The notes under the pieces are model-generated. The model was not told where the DNA came from, ran no database searches, and was given only the letters and a program-made list of their open reading frames with translations. From Chamaelirium japonicum (taxonomy: Eukaryota; Streptophyta; Magnoliopsida; Liliales; Melanthiaceae), in assembly GCA_947650365.1 (NCBI GenBank), contig OX393552.1, positions 20,122,851 to 20,186,850 of the forward strand: a stretch of DNA of 64,000 bases. Direction: 5' to 3'. Positions 35,716 to 47,269 of this stretch are shown one piece after another (position 1 is the stretch's first letter; the number at the start of each line of letters is the position of its first letter). The position numbers were made by a program, and so were the translations under genes.

Positions 35716-35980
35716 GGGTTATTTTGACTTTGCCCCCCAAATTATGCCTTGAATTAGACTTTACCCCCCATTATTTCATTAATTAGACTTTACCGCCCAA
35801 AACTAACAGTTCCGTCAGCTCACCTCTCAAAACTTTATTTCTTTTCCGTCAGCTCACCCTTCCTCTTAGATGAAGAGCTGACGGAACAGTTAGTTTTGGG
35901 GGGTAGAGTCTAATTAATGAAAAGATGGGGGGTAAAGTCTAATTCAAGGCAAAATTTGGGGAGCAAAGTCAAAATAACCC
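35716..35980. mobile_element. MULE-type fold-back MITE, copy 2, just upstream of the F-box pseudogene
   Basis: 265-bp element with inverted arms of about 105 bases, starting GGGTTATTTTGACTTTGCC and ending with the complement. A perfect 9-bp duplication TCAAATTAA flanks it at 35707-35715 and 35981-35989. It ends 108 bp before the F-box ATG, so it lies in the promoter or leader of that locus. Confidence 0.88.
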
Positions 35981-36038
35981 TCAAATTAATCGGAAACTTA
36001 ATCAGCCAAGAGGTTCTTGTACTTTGAATAACCTCCCC

Positions 36039-36082
<44 letters not shown>

Positions 36083-36088
36083 CCTGCC

Positions 36089-37625
36089 ATGGGTGGCGTC
36101 GACAGGATCTGCCAGCTCCCCGACGATATCATCCTCCACATCCTCTCCTTCCTCCCCTCAATGCAGCTTCGGGCGAGGACCAGCCTCCTCTCGAAGCGAT
36201 GGAGGGACATCTGGACCCACCACCCCTCCCTTCACTTCTCCCCCCCTCCCACCGCCTCTAGGGTCGGCATGGCCGCCGCCGCAATGGAGTACCTGAGCGC
36301 CGTCCTCAGCTGCCTCCATTCCTACAGCGCCCCCGTCCTCCATCAATTCTTCGTCGACCTCTGGCTCCCTACACCCCGCACCCCCGCCGACTGCGTGTTA
36401 CACGTCTTGGCCGGCAGTTGGATTCGCTTCGCCGGCCTTCTCTCGGTCCGTGAACTCCGCCTCCGAGCCATGGACGCGAACCACTACCCTTCAGACACGA
36501 CGACAAGCTCCCCACGATCCCGGCCTCACTCTTCGGCTGCCGATCAGTCACCGACCTCGAGATCTGCTGCGGCGCCTTCCCCAACATCCCCTCCGACTTC
36601 CACGGCTTCCGCCTCCTTAGAGCCCTCTCTCTGGAGTGCGCATCCATCTCCAACGGCGCCCTCAAGGACCTCCTCGTCGGCTGCCCGCTCCTCTCCAGTC
36701 TCAGCCTGGTCGGATGCAGCTGTCTGACGGACATCGACGTGAACGTCAAGGCGCCCAATCTCACAGATTTTGTTCTACTTGTTGATGGAGATTTGACGGC
36801 GGCGACCATCGAGGCCCCCAATCTCACATCCATCGCCTACGAAGGCGATCTGCCGTGCCTCGAATTGAAGTGCTCCCCGGTGTTGCGTGAAGCCGCGCGC
36901 CGTTCGTTGGGACTACATAACCAAATTGGGTACACAAGGTGCTTTCATGAGAGTTCTGTTTGTGATCTCTGCCGCCAATGTTCTGACAGCGAACGATTGG
37001 TTCTATAAGATAGGTAACCTCATTTATGTCAATACGTTCAAATTCTATAATTCACTATACTCTTACCTTGTTAATCATTCGTGATTCTTATTTGTCGGTG
37101 CTTCCAAAGTTTGCGATCACTAGGCCAGCCGTGTTCAATAATCTCAAGGACCGAGATCACTGAATCCGCCGCGCTTGACGTGCTCATCACCAATATCGGA
37201 GGATGCCGGATGCTAGAGAAACTCGGCATTAATGTATGGTTGCATGCCAAATCCACTCAATCACTATTGTACCTACCTTTGGTTATGACCTTTGCGACGA
37301 TTGTTATCTTAATTTGCAGCTCACATATGTACATCTAGAGTATGGCGATGATTCTGTTCGGCACTTGAAAGAGAAACTTGAGCAAGATTGGCGCAATCCG
37401 CTGGACTACTTAGGGGAGCCAGGTTGTTTCTAAGGGCGTCTCAAAACCGTCACAGTGAGAGATTTTCTGGAATTCTAGAATGTAATGGACCTGGTCACGT
37501 TCTTGTTAGGGAGTGCTGTTGCATTAGAGAAGTTTGTTGTATTCGACTTTCTAGAACGCGATGAAGAGAGGAGCTTCGGGAGATGTTTGCTCCCATCCCT
37601 AAAGCTTCGCCCCAAGTGGATCTGA
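36089..37625 (+). pseudogene. F-box/LRR/FBD protein, frameshifted
   Basis: F-box proteins link substrates to SCF ubiquitin ligases through SKP1. The ATG at 36089 follows a (CT)n leader at about 36045-36080. Residues 6-50 form an F-box (LPDDIILHILSFLPS, then RTSLLSKRWRDIWTHHP). Near 36495 the family match moves to the -1 frame (LRR-like LPTIPASLFGCRSV to NLTSIAYEGDLPCLEL), and near 36880 it moves back (VLTANDWFYKIG, then a GT). After TTTGCAG at about 37320 a last exon carries an FBD region (RLKTVTVRDFLEF to ALEKFVVFDF) with in-frame stops at about 37431 and 37476. Two shifts and two stops make it a pseudogene in this assembly; a base-calling error could explain a shift but not all four. An LPKFAITRPAVFNNLK piece near 37108 is a worn middle exon. 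Confidence 0.82.
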
Positions 37626-40032
37626 AACTTTCACTATTGTAGAATAAATCTCTGGGTGATTCTTATCGAAAACATGTTGATATCTTTTGATGATGGACAC
37701 TTGAAAGTGATTAGGTATGCATTACCTCTGGCTCTATGCCAAGAGATTTCCTCGCCTTTTGTTCTTCAAATAATTTGCTAATTGTTCTTTTTAACATTCG
37801 GTGATTGCGAAGTGTGTTTGTGGTTCATATTTTGTATGGTACTTATTCATTTATTGAATATCTTACGTTATTAATTAAAATGCACAGGTTGATAGACTAT
37901 TTTTAGAAACCTGCTTTTTTTTTTTCAGGGGACCTTTTGTGTTGCATAATCATGTTATGCTCTATCATACTTGCTCATGTAACCTTTATACTAAAATTAC
38001 CATTACCGATGATTTTGTGTGCCTACCATTTGTTTCTGTTTCTATGCCATCATGTTTTGAAATATCAGCGTTACTATGCTATCAACAATTAATTTTACTT
38101 TCATTATGACATATCCATGCAACTTTTTTCTTCTCAAGTTCATCTTCTTTATTTTGCTTTACTTTTGGAGTCGTGTACTTTGTAGCATACAGTCTTGATA
38201 CTGCTTTATGTAGGGATGAAAGTAAGATAATCGCATAGCACATCTTGTATAGGTCTCTAAGGGTCATTATTGTTTGTAGTTCTCAAATCCTCTACATGAT
38301 GTGTGGGGGAATTTTCTGGGATCCCATAAATGTTCTTCAAAGCATGCTGCGTACGGAGAGATTAAGAGAAATAGAAAAAGATAAAAAAAAAGGCACGCAA
38401 AGTTTTTATTCGGAAAAACTCTCCCTAAGACAGGAGAGAAACTGAAAAACCACGAGGCAAATATGAGCAAATTAGCTATTTTTTCAGAATTACAGGAGAT
38501 GTGAACACACTCTCGATTCTTCTTCTCTGATAGAGATTTGTAAGCAATCTCTATTTCTTTCTTGCTTCTCCTCTCCTGATCAACCAACCGTTGCTTTTTT
38601 ACATTATTTTCTATATCTTTTATATAGTTCTCCCCTAAGGATAAATGCTTCCTCATACATAGATGTTCCTTTCGACTAATGATACTGTAATCTTCGTAAT
38701 TTCAACGTTCTTGATATCACTTCTTGGGAACCGTTGTAATCTTTCCTTTTGAGTTTGATCTTCATCCTCGACGTGATCTCCTTGGACGTTTAAGGTAATC
38801 TTGAATTTGTTTGTAATCTGCTTGGTTGTTCAAAAAAGAGGTTTGAATTCTCAATGATGATCTCCTTAATTATTGGAATAAATTCATGCATCCTGATAAT
38901 TAAAGAAAACACCATGTATAGCTCTGGTTTGATCACTGTTGCCATGCGAAAGCTAACAATAATTGATGAGATGAGCTATTCCTCTTTGAGGAAAGCTCCA
39001 TTCTGCTCAAGGTTTGGGAATTCGGGTCTGGTTCGGAGCGGGAAATGAACGGACCGGTTCAAGCAAATAAATAAGAAAAAAGAAATCAGAAATTTGGGTC
39101 TGATTCGTATAATTCGAGCTGGAATCAGACGTTTCAGGTCCATGCATTTTGATATATGAGCATGGATTAACTGCTAACTATACATCCATAAGTCAAACTA
39201 ATATAACGATGATATGAGCCAAATCCAAAGCATACATGATTCGGAGGCATAATGTAGGTTCGGGGGTTGGGATCGACAAAAAATCCGAATTGGTTTGGGC
39301 AAACCGATGTGGGTTGGGATGGACCCTAAAACCATGTTTCTGATTCCGTTCCCTTGCCTCATCGAAGTAGACATATTGGATAAATTATTTTTCTTCAAAG
39401 AATTGTCATCAGCTATGCCCAAAGTTAAGCTATTCCATCGCATATAGCTCTGCTATCTCCCTATAATCTGTGTTGCCTGAGCCGAGCTGTCTTGAGATGA
39501 GACTAGCTCCGCTCTTCGTGGTGTGATCTGCTTTTATTGCCCTTGCTTTTACGTATGTAGGGTTTAGCTTCCTACTCCCTTAGTTTGGAGAGCTCAGCTA
39601 TTGCCCTTATTTCGAACTATTCTCCACTGAACTCTTCATAGCTCTGTTCTAGCTCAATAGTCTGACTATCCACTTGTTTATGCCAATAATGGCCATGTGT
39701 AATCAAGATTTATATACCTACAATCGCACCTTATTAGAAAGTTGGACTGACCCAATCGTCGAAGCACCCTTTGTGATTCTGAATAGTTCTATAGGACACT
39801 TGGAAATAAAAATGAAGTTCATCATTGCTACTTTACCGCCAAGCAGAACTACCTTGACTTTGAGGTCCTTGCACGTTTCTCAAAACCAATTTAAGCTGAT
39901 GTGGTTGGTTGGATTTCTTCGTCAAAAGGGATGTAATTAAACACACTGGTGCTGAGAAAACATACTACCAGACTACCCTAAGCGATTGATCTTCTATTTT
40001 GTTTTCTCTCTTTCACCGAGGATTCGGGTTTA
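37626..40032. other. AT-rich intergenic stretch
   Basis: About 2.4 kb with no recognisable gene. A weak GGTTCGGG/GGGTCTGG island lies at about 39010-39310 and may be an old relative of the hAT-like islands. A 129-codon minus frame at 38267-38656 is open but looks like no known protein. Confidence 0.4.
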
Positions 40033-40965
40033 TGTTGGGAAAACTGGTTTTAACAGTTAAGTATGCCTAGTTTTATGTAGTGAATCCCAACTTGGACATA
40101 AGATTGTTGTTGAGTTGGCGTGCGTTATTTTAATTTTTTTCTTCCCTAGGGCTTTAATCAAAATTGGCTAGAACCACCTTTCTCATATCGACCATGATAA
40201 GATTGGGAGAATTGTGATTCTCTTATTAGGGCTCTCAAGGCCTGTATAAATAGAGTACGAAACGCCTACCATTTACATGATAAGCACACTACCTAGTTCT
40301 TTTCTATACACCCCTATCTCTCTATACACCTACACACGTATATAAATATCTCAACTGACCAAGTGAGATCACCTAGACCAGATTGAGATCTTTATAAGAT
40401 ATGGTCAATCTAGACCTTCTCTTGATAAGGAGTCATAGTCATCTAGGATTCTAAAAGTAGACCTAACTCTAGATTTGGGGCTTAAGTAACAAGATAGGAG
40501 CAAAATGAACCTTACTCCATTATGGCGTTAGCCTAACATATATATATATATATATATATATAAAAGGCGGTGAGTGTAATCACCAACGTTGCGAGCATAC
40601 CACTCTAGAAGGGATAGAAACAAGTGAAACATACACATATATCTGTATAATCTCTAACATTCCCTCAAACTCAAAGTGGATCATAAACCGAGAGTTTGCC
40701 AATCAGAAACTGAAAATGGAGTAGCATATGAGGCTTAGTAAACATGTCCACAATTTGGGCCTCGAAACTCGGAAGGCACACGAGGCAAGGTGATGGTGCC
40801 AGAGAGATAGTGGTGACGAACAAAGTGAAAGGTGATCTTGATGTGCTTCGTCCACTCTTGAAAAATGTGGTTGATAGCCATCGGAATAACACTGGTGATT
40901 ATAGTCATGGTTTCAAATTTTTGTTGAAAGTAACTGTAAAATTTAAGTGAAGCATTTTGGTTTCA

Positions 40966-41265
40966 ACCACATCATCACCATCGGCACCATCTCCCTCGCT
41001 ATCATCAGTGAGGACCACGACCTTCATATTTGGCTTATCGATGAAAATATTCACAATCTCAAGAACCCCAACATATTCAAATTACTCGAAAGCATCTCCG
41101 ATAATGTCCAACACGCATCCGTGACGCTCTGACACGTATCAGACTTGATTTTTTTTTTAATAGAGGACATGTTTTTTGGCATGTCGGACACGTGTTGGAG
41201 CGTATCGGACATGTGTCATTGTCTGACCCGTGTCGAACACGGATACGTAGAAGTTCGAGAGTGTC
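40966..41265. repeat. 300-bp direct repeat, copy A
   Basis: Pairs with copy B at 42030-42313, in the same orientation about 1.06 kb apart. Both run from ACCACATCATCACC to GTTCGAGAGTGTC and end in a GTGTCGGACACG-type run. Both have a similar open frame (LHIWLID then NPNIFKL) that I do not recognise as a protein family. Confidence 0.75.
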
Positions 41266-41464
41266 ATTGTAGACTTGTTAGTTTCATAATTATATATGAA
41301 ACTAACCAAACATAAAGCTAAAAGTTAACTTTAAAAGTCTTCAATAAACAACAGTAACATCATTACATTATAATGGATTCAAGTGCATAGTTTCAAACTT
41401 TCAAAACACAATAAAGACAAATAGAACATGCATAGAATCATCATCCATCAAGGCCAACATCAAG

Positions 41465-42017
41465 TAGGGGTGCAACTCGGGTCGGTTTGGTTCGGATTTG
41501 AGCAAACCCGGAACCGAACCGAACTAGTTCGGTTCTACCATATTGAAACCCGAACCAACCCGACTTGGGTATAGACCCGAACCAACCCAACCCACACTAA
41601 GGTCGGATTGGTTCGGATCGGTTCTCGGGTTAGGAGTTGGTCTAAAAAAAAAATGGTTATAGGCTATTTACTAGCAAACTAAAGATCCATATTGGGCTTT
41701 CGGCTTTAGCCACCCATTGAGTTCTCTTGATAGTTGGTTCAACGTTAGCAAACAAATAACATTTACTCGGGTGCTAGTGTGATGAAGCCCAAAAGTCCAA
41801 ACCCGTGACACATATATATGGACTAATATATATGAGTTCGGTTCTCGGGTTGGGTCGGGTCTACCCGAGCCTCAACCCGGAACCGGCCCGTATTTAGTCG
41901 GGTCCACAAAACTTAGAACCGAACCAACCCATTTAGTCAAAATACCCGAGCCAACCCGACCCATTTAGGTCGAGTTGGGTTGGTTCTCGGTTTTACCTGA
42001 CCCAAGTTGCACCCCTA
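41465..42017. mobile_element. hAT-type element with GGGTCGGTT repeats and perfect 8-bp duplication
   Basis: 553 bp. Terminal repeats TAGGGGTGCAACT and AGTTGCACCCCTA are exact inverses. The target duplication ACATCAAG is perfect at 41457-41464 and 42018-42025. The 8-bp length and TAGGGGTG terminus are those of the hAT superfamily. The interior is a head-to-head run of degenerate GGGTCGGTTTGGTTC and its complement around a unique AT-rich centre. No transposase. Confidence 0.9.
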
Positions 42018-42029
42018 ACATCAAGTGCC

Positions 42030-42313
42030 ACCACATCATCACCCTCGGCATCGTCTCCCTCGCCGTTATCTATGAAGACCACAGCCTCCATATCTGGCTT
42101 ATCGATGGAAAGATTCGCAATTTCAAGAACCCCAATATTTTCAAATTAGTCGAAAGCATCTCCGACAATGTCTGACACGCATCCTACACGTGTTAGACAT
42201 GCTTTATTCGTGGAGGACATGTTTTTTGGCGTGTCAGACATGCGTTGGAGTGTCGGACGCGTGTTCGTGTCTGACTCGTGTCGAACATGGATACTTAGAG
42301 GTTCGAGAGTGTC
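42030..42313. repeat. 300-bp direct repeat, copy B
   Basis: Second copy of the repeat at 40966-41265, starting five bases after the hAT target duplication. Copies differ at roughly one base in ten by eye. After it comes GGTGCTTCATAG, which may be an element terminus. Confidence 0.75.
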
Positions 42314-42789
42314 GGTGCTTCATAGATTACAATGAAGAGGAGTTGAGGAAGTAGATTCGATGCCTAAGCATGCAGAAGGTGTTGAAGCTAGCCAGGCGGT
42401 CTCAGTATATATGCCAACCATAGCATGGTACTCGGCCTCAGTAATGGAATGAGAGACGACAACCTGCTTCTTGCTCCTCCAGAAAATAGGAGAGTCCCGA
42501 AGGATGATGCAAACCTGATGATTGACTGACGATCACTAGGATCTCTAGCCCTATCAACATCAGTAAATGTCTGAAACTCCAAAGAGGAGATAAAAGACAC
42601 ATAGAGGGAGCGAGAAGAAAACACAACGGAGCTGCATAGAGGATAGAGCGACGAGCATTAACAAACTGACTGAACTTCCTCATGTCACAAGCAATGTTCT
42701 GGCGAGAGATGGTCAGATAGACAAGTTTACCCACAAACTATTGATACCGCATGGGATATGGAAGCGGCTCACCATTAATAGAAGGAAGA

Positions 42790-43701
42790 TTCACATGGAG
42801 CTTTTATGTGGAGCATCTCGGGAGAATCCTTCTGACATGTTGACGAAGCCGGTTTCGGTAACTAAGTTTAACCATTGCCTGAATTAATCAAGATTTGATG
42901 AGTTTTTGCACCTCGGGGTGTTAGTGTCGTCAGGGTACTTTGGCGCATCTTCATGACGTGATTTCAGATACCGTTGAGGTGTTGTTTGGGCATCGTCAGG
43001 GTGCATTGGAGATGATGATCAGTTTTTGAGGAGAAATTTCTCTAAGATGGAGAATTATTGAGTTATGGCTCAATTTGGAGGACCATGAAATCTTATTGTC
43101 TTACTGGTCATCAATCCTATCCGATCAATCGGTTTTGCTGTACAGGAAGGTACGTTCTGGAAGACCGGTCAGATTTACTCTGGACGATGTTTTCCCAGGT
43201 CGAGGCTAAACAGATCGATCAGACCTTAAGGCCGACCGATCGGCTTGTCTGTTTTAGGAATCCTTTTTTTCCCCTAGTCTGGGTCTCTTATGTGATGTAA
43301 ACGGTAAACCCTATGCTATATAAAGGGTGTTGAGAGACCAAACTTGGTGCGGTTGGTGGTCAATTTGAGAGGTACTTAGTGATATTCTTGAGAGAAAGAG
43401 AAGCCCTAGTGTGATTAGGGTCTTCTTGTTGAAGTTGAGCGTTGCTTGTAACTTCTTGGTTTCTCCATAATAGTGGACCGTCTTTGCCCGTGGTTCTCCC
43501 ACAAAAATTTCCACATAAAATCTGTCTCTTCTTCGTGTGCTTCTGTTTTGTGTTTAGGATTTTCATTGCTTTGTGTTTTGATACTTCTAATTCTTGAGAT
43601 TGTCATTATGTTCCACGATTGATTTCTCGGAGGATTGATCTGCAATCTAATCTATATTATGGGGGTCCGTCTATGCCTATGCCAACGCTTAACGCACAAC
43701 A
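42790..43701 (+). mobile_element. Ty1/copia 3' end and LTR, plus strand
   Basis: Plus strand: an RNase H end with NPSDMLTKPVSVTKFNHCLN near 42825-42885, spacer, a purine tract like AAGATGGAGA near 43030, then an LTR at about 43047-43701 ending CGCACAACA. A TATA box (CTATATAAAGG) lies near 43317. It faces the opposite way to the copia relic on its left, so two different elements meet here. The 5' part is missing. Fossil. Confidence 0.65.
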
Positions 43702-44073
43702 CTTTTAAGAACTTTGAAGTACCTCATTAGTTGTTTGGGAAGCTTTGAAGTCACTTGCAAATCCCCTTTAGTCGTACTTGGGGATTTTGGCTGGAATTTT
43801 TTGGGAACATTTTCAAGTGGAGAACTTCAAAGTTCCCACAAACTTGCCTATTTTCAAGTTCCACGTAATTACGTAAATAGGTGCAATTTTAATGTTCTTG
43901 CGACCACGATCGGCCGACGGCCTCCGCGGCCGCCACAGATCTAACAACTAATTCAAGTTGTGCTGGACTTTTGACCAAAGTCCTTGAGGAGTTTTATGTC
44001 CTTGGGCAATTTGAATTAATGATCTCAAAGCCTATGGATTTTGAAAGTTCACAGGAGTTCCTTAAGCCCGTCA

Positions 44074-44109
<36 letters not shown>

Positions 44110-44389
44110 AAATAATTGTACAGAAAACTTTGCATGGTGCACTTAACTTGCAGCCCTAGTGATACGGTTTATGAGATTTAGACTTGCCTTGCTCTCTTAC
44201 TCTTGCAAAGAAGACTCTTGTGTGTTTACCGAAGAAATCTATGTATTGCATTGATATTTTGAAGCATCTACCCTTTTCACATTCTGGCAAATATCTTCCC
44301 TCTGTTCTATTCATAGAGATTATAATTCCAGATATCACTGTTGTGTTTTGATCTTGGTCGGTCATATATGTTTCTCATTTCTTTGCAGA
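43702..44389. other. spacer with (CA)n
   Basis: No gene seen. A pure CA repeat lies at about 44079-44108. Confidence 0.5.
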
Positions 44390-45105
44390 TTTTCTTTTAC
44401 GTCGCTCAGTTTGGATGTTAATTGGTCCCGAATGGGCAAACTTCATCCACCGTCATCCAGTTCATGTGAAGCTGACTTGTGAAAGATTATGTAATGAAGT
44501 TCTTTCTTTGATACATTTTCTGATGTTCTTTAGTTGCTGAAGGTGCGGTCTGACTCTCTCGCCCTCATCGGAGTAAGAAGATCGACGTTTGTTGTAAATT
44601 GCGTTCTATCTTCACAGTACAAATAGCAGCCAAAGAGCTGAAAGGTAACAACATTGACATCAATAGAATTGCATATTGGAGGGAGGTGTAAGTCTGAATC
44701 CTCCCTTCTCTGTTTCTTCTGTATCTATGTGTGGTGGTGCCGGTCGGCAGAAATTCAGAATCAGCCAACATAGGGTCTGAGAGACGTCGACAAGACTCGT
44801 GCAATCATTTTACCTGATGATGATGGAAATTTCTGATCAGGCGGTGTATAGGGGTGCAGCAACTAACGACGACCAATCAAGCTTTTCAAATTCGACATGC
44901 GTGGAGGTAGGGGTTGGGTTTTAGAATGTGCTGACCTTTTGTGGATGTGCTATCTATTGCAGGGGGATCATCATCGTCAAAAATCAACAAATCCTGAAAC
45001 GTCTGTGCGGGTGTGATGGATCACATGTCAAACACCATGAGTCAGGAAATTGAGATGTCAATGGATCTTGAAGATGTTTTGGGGCACTCTTTACAGGGTA
45101 AAGTG
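44390..45105 (+). other. exon-like pieces of an unrecognised gene
   Basis: Several stretches look bounded by splice signals on the plus strand. TTTCTTTGCAG precedes about 44391. CTTCACAG precedes a 68-base segment at about 44620-44687 that reads IAAKELKGNNIDINRIAYWRE and is followed by GTGTAAGT. CGGCAG precedes, and GTAGGG follows, a segment near 44752-44908. TATTGCAG precedes about 44963. Frames do not all stay open, and I do not recognise the product. It may be a host gene remnant or chance; no function is proposed. Confidence 0.3.
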
Positions 45106-45170
45106 TAGTTTACACAAAAATCTGAGGTTTCTCCCAATTTGAGCACCCAGTTTCACAGATTGCCCAAGTC

Positions 45171-45650
45171 TAGGGGGTGTAAAACAGGCCAGGCTGGCTC
45201 GGGCCGGGCCTAAAATTCTTCGGGCCGGGTCTACAGATGTCAAGCCCAAATAGGCCAGTTGGGCTTATCAGGCCTGGCCGGGCCGGGCCGGGCCAAGGGT
45301 ATGAGCCCGAGCTTATATTTGAAATTTCGGGCCGGGCCGTGCCGGGTTTGGATTTAAAAAAAAGGATTTTTAAATTAAAAAACATATGCATAGTGGGGTT
45401 TGAAGGCTGAACCTCTAAAAGCGTTAGAGCAGTTATAGCTGCTGCACCTTAGTTCATTTATATTTTATACACCCTGTCTATATATATATACAATAAGTAC
45501 AGAGTATTTATATCGGGCTTTTGGGCTGGGCTTTCGTTTCTTTTTTTGGGTCGGGCTGCGGGCTCAAGGTGGAGCCCGGCTCATGGTATGTTTGGGCCGG
45601 GCCGGGCCGGGCTGTTGACTTCGGGCCAGTGGGCTTTTTTTACACCCCTA
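45171..45650. mobile_element. hAT-like element with GGGCCGGGCC repeats
   Basis: 480 bp with ends TAGGGGGTGTAAAA and TTTTTTACACCCCTA, inverse of each other apart from one extra G. It is filled with GGCCGGGCCGGG-type repeats. The flanking 8-mers CCCAAGTC and TCCAAAGC agree at only five positions, so the duplication is worn or absent. Noncoding. Confidence 0.6.
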
Positions 45651-45918
45651 TCCAAAGCTATAGTAAGTAGCTTTTAGCTTTACTTTTTTGTGTACTTTTT
45701 TTTTTCTTTTGTATTGGGGGGGGGGGGGGGGGGGTGAGATTGTTATCCTTGGCTTTAAATCCAACTAGTAAGAAACCCGGGCAATGTCAGGATGAACTTG
45801 ATGCACGTCACTTAACACAGACGATATCACAGTTGTCCGAAGTAGTGTGCAATCTGATGTGATTCACTTGTTAGAGAGAGTAAGAGAATACTAATGATTT
45901 TTCTAATTAACATCAAAT
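45651..45918. other. spacer with G run
   Basis: Contains a pure G run near 45715-45734. Nothing else recognised. Confidence 0.4.
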
Positions 45919-45923
45919 GATCA

Positions 45924-46260
45924 TGTTGAGAAAAGTCCCATATTGGTAAAGGGGTGGGAGTTCCACGTCTTCATATATCGTTGCCCCCTCCCTCTCATCA
46001 CCGATTTTGAGGGGGCACGAGAATTGTAACATGGTATCAGAGCTAGGCCTCACCCCGTCTCCCCTCCATATGGTTATGTCATACCCTCTTTCCCCCTCCG
46101 ATTGAGATCTTCTTCCTCCCTCCGATCAAGAGGCGCTCTGCGTGCGGGTAGGTGTTGAGAATAGTCCCACATCGATAAAGTGATGGGTGTTTTACGTCTT
46201 CATATACCGTTGCCCCCTCCCTCTCATCACCGGTTTTGAAGGCGCATGGGAATCGTAACA
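45924..46260 (+). mobile_element. TRIM retrotransposon, complete, 337 bp
   Basis: Two 108-bp LTRs (45924-46031 and 46153-46260), each TGTTGAGAA...GTAACA. TGGTATCAGAGC, the methionine tRNA primer site, follows the left LTR directly at 46032-46043. A G-rich stretch (GTGCGGGTAGG) precedes the right LTR. Flanking 5-mers GATCA and GACCA differ at one base. The internal region is about 120 bp and codes for nothing, as in terminal-repeat retrotransposons in miniature. The LTRs share the AGTCCCACAT block with the array at 59495. Confidence 0.88.
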
Positions 46261-47269
46261 GACCATCAAATGCTATTGAATGGGTATTTATCATCTTTAA
46301 ATTAGGTTTTAATAGGATTTATGAGAGGGCCGCGTTCACACACGGGAGAAGGATTCTTGCTCTTCAAAAGTAGTCCATATATCACAACATGAGAGAGAGG
46401 GATACGTTTTGGTATTATACTATTAGATTAGATTTGTTTTGATATAACATTGTTGTGCATAAACAACCAGGTTACTCATCATCTTTCTTTACTCTAATCA
46501 TTTACTCATCTTTTAAGAAGCAACATTTTGATCGCCTGTTTTCTCAAAGATGAGAAAATGGCGAGAAAAAAGATCGTGAGTTACCTGGTTGTTTCTTACT
46601 ATGTTCAAATAAATCGGATTTAAAGTTAGAGTTATTTTTGTCTTAAAAAACAGATTAGCAGAAAAAAAGGAAAATTTTATACATACCCTAAGTAAATGTG
46701 TTAGCCCTTATTTGTTTAGTTACATAAAATAAATTAAAGTAAATGAAGAACATAAAAATCATTTACTTAAATATTTTTATGTAAATATGGTTGTCAGACT
46801 GAAATACACCTTATCCTAAACCTAGTCATGTTTTTTCTAAGTGCTGAGTTCTGAAACCCAAAAACTGAAGCGTTTCGGGACCGATTTCGAGAATATTTTG
46901 AAAAATTGTGTTATTTTGCGCTATATTACAAAATATCTTGTAGTTTTTCAACCGGTTAAAATTGTATATGATATTCCGTATCGGAGCCTCAAAAAAATGA
47001 GTTTTTTTTTTAAATTTTCCTTACAACATAATTTGTAAAATAATTGCAACAAGCTCGATTAATGCCAACTCCATCGAAGAAAGTTGGTCATTAAAGTCGT
47101 TCAGGCCAAGACCCAAATTACTGATACGCGCTTGGAGTTGGGCCTTGTCTTTAAACCCCGATACACAATAGGTTTGGAATTGGGCCATTGAAAATAAAAA
47201 TGGGCACGAACACGGGTTTGATTGAGTCCATCCCAGGCACGGCCCATTATGAGCCCTACTGGTGAAGGC
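46261..47269. other. intergenic, nothing recognised
   Basis: AT-rich DNA of about 1 kb. No frame resembles a known protein. Confidence 0.3.

Larger units (their letters stand above)
40033..42760 (-). mobile_element. Ty1/copia relic, split by later insertions
   Basis: On the minus strand, 42340-42760 gives reverse transcriptase to RNase H (LVYLTISRQNIA, then WRSKKQVVVSHS and a TEAEYHAM block). 40670-40892 gives the RNase H end (QIVDMFTKP). A probable LTR lies to the left at about 40033-40659, ending CTCTAACA beside CCCTCAAACTCAAA. Between the two pol pieces lie the duplicated 300-bp repeat and the hAT-like element, so it was interrupted later. Several breaks; an old fossil. An AT run is at about 40542-40562. 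Confidence 0.7.

Noticed and set aside
38267-38656. 129-codon minus-strand frame as a gene
   Set aside because: AT-rich, hydrophobic, no family resemblance, no splice or promoter context.
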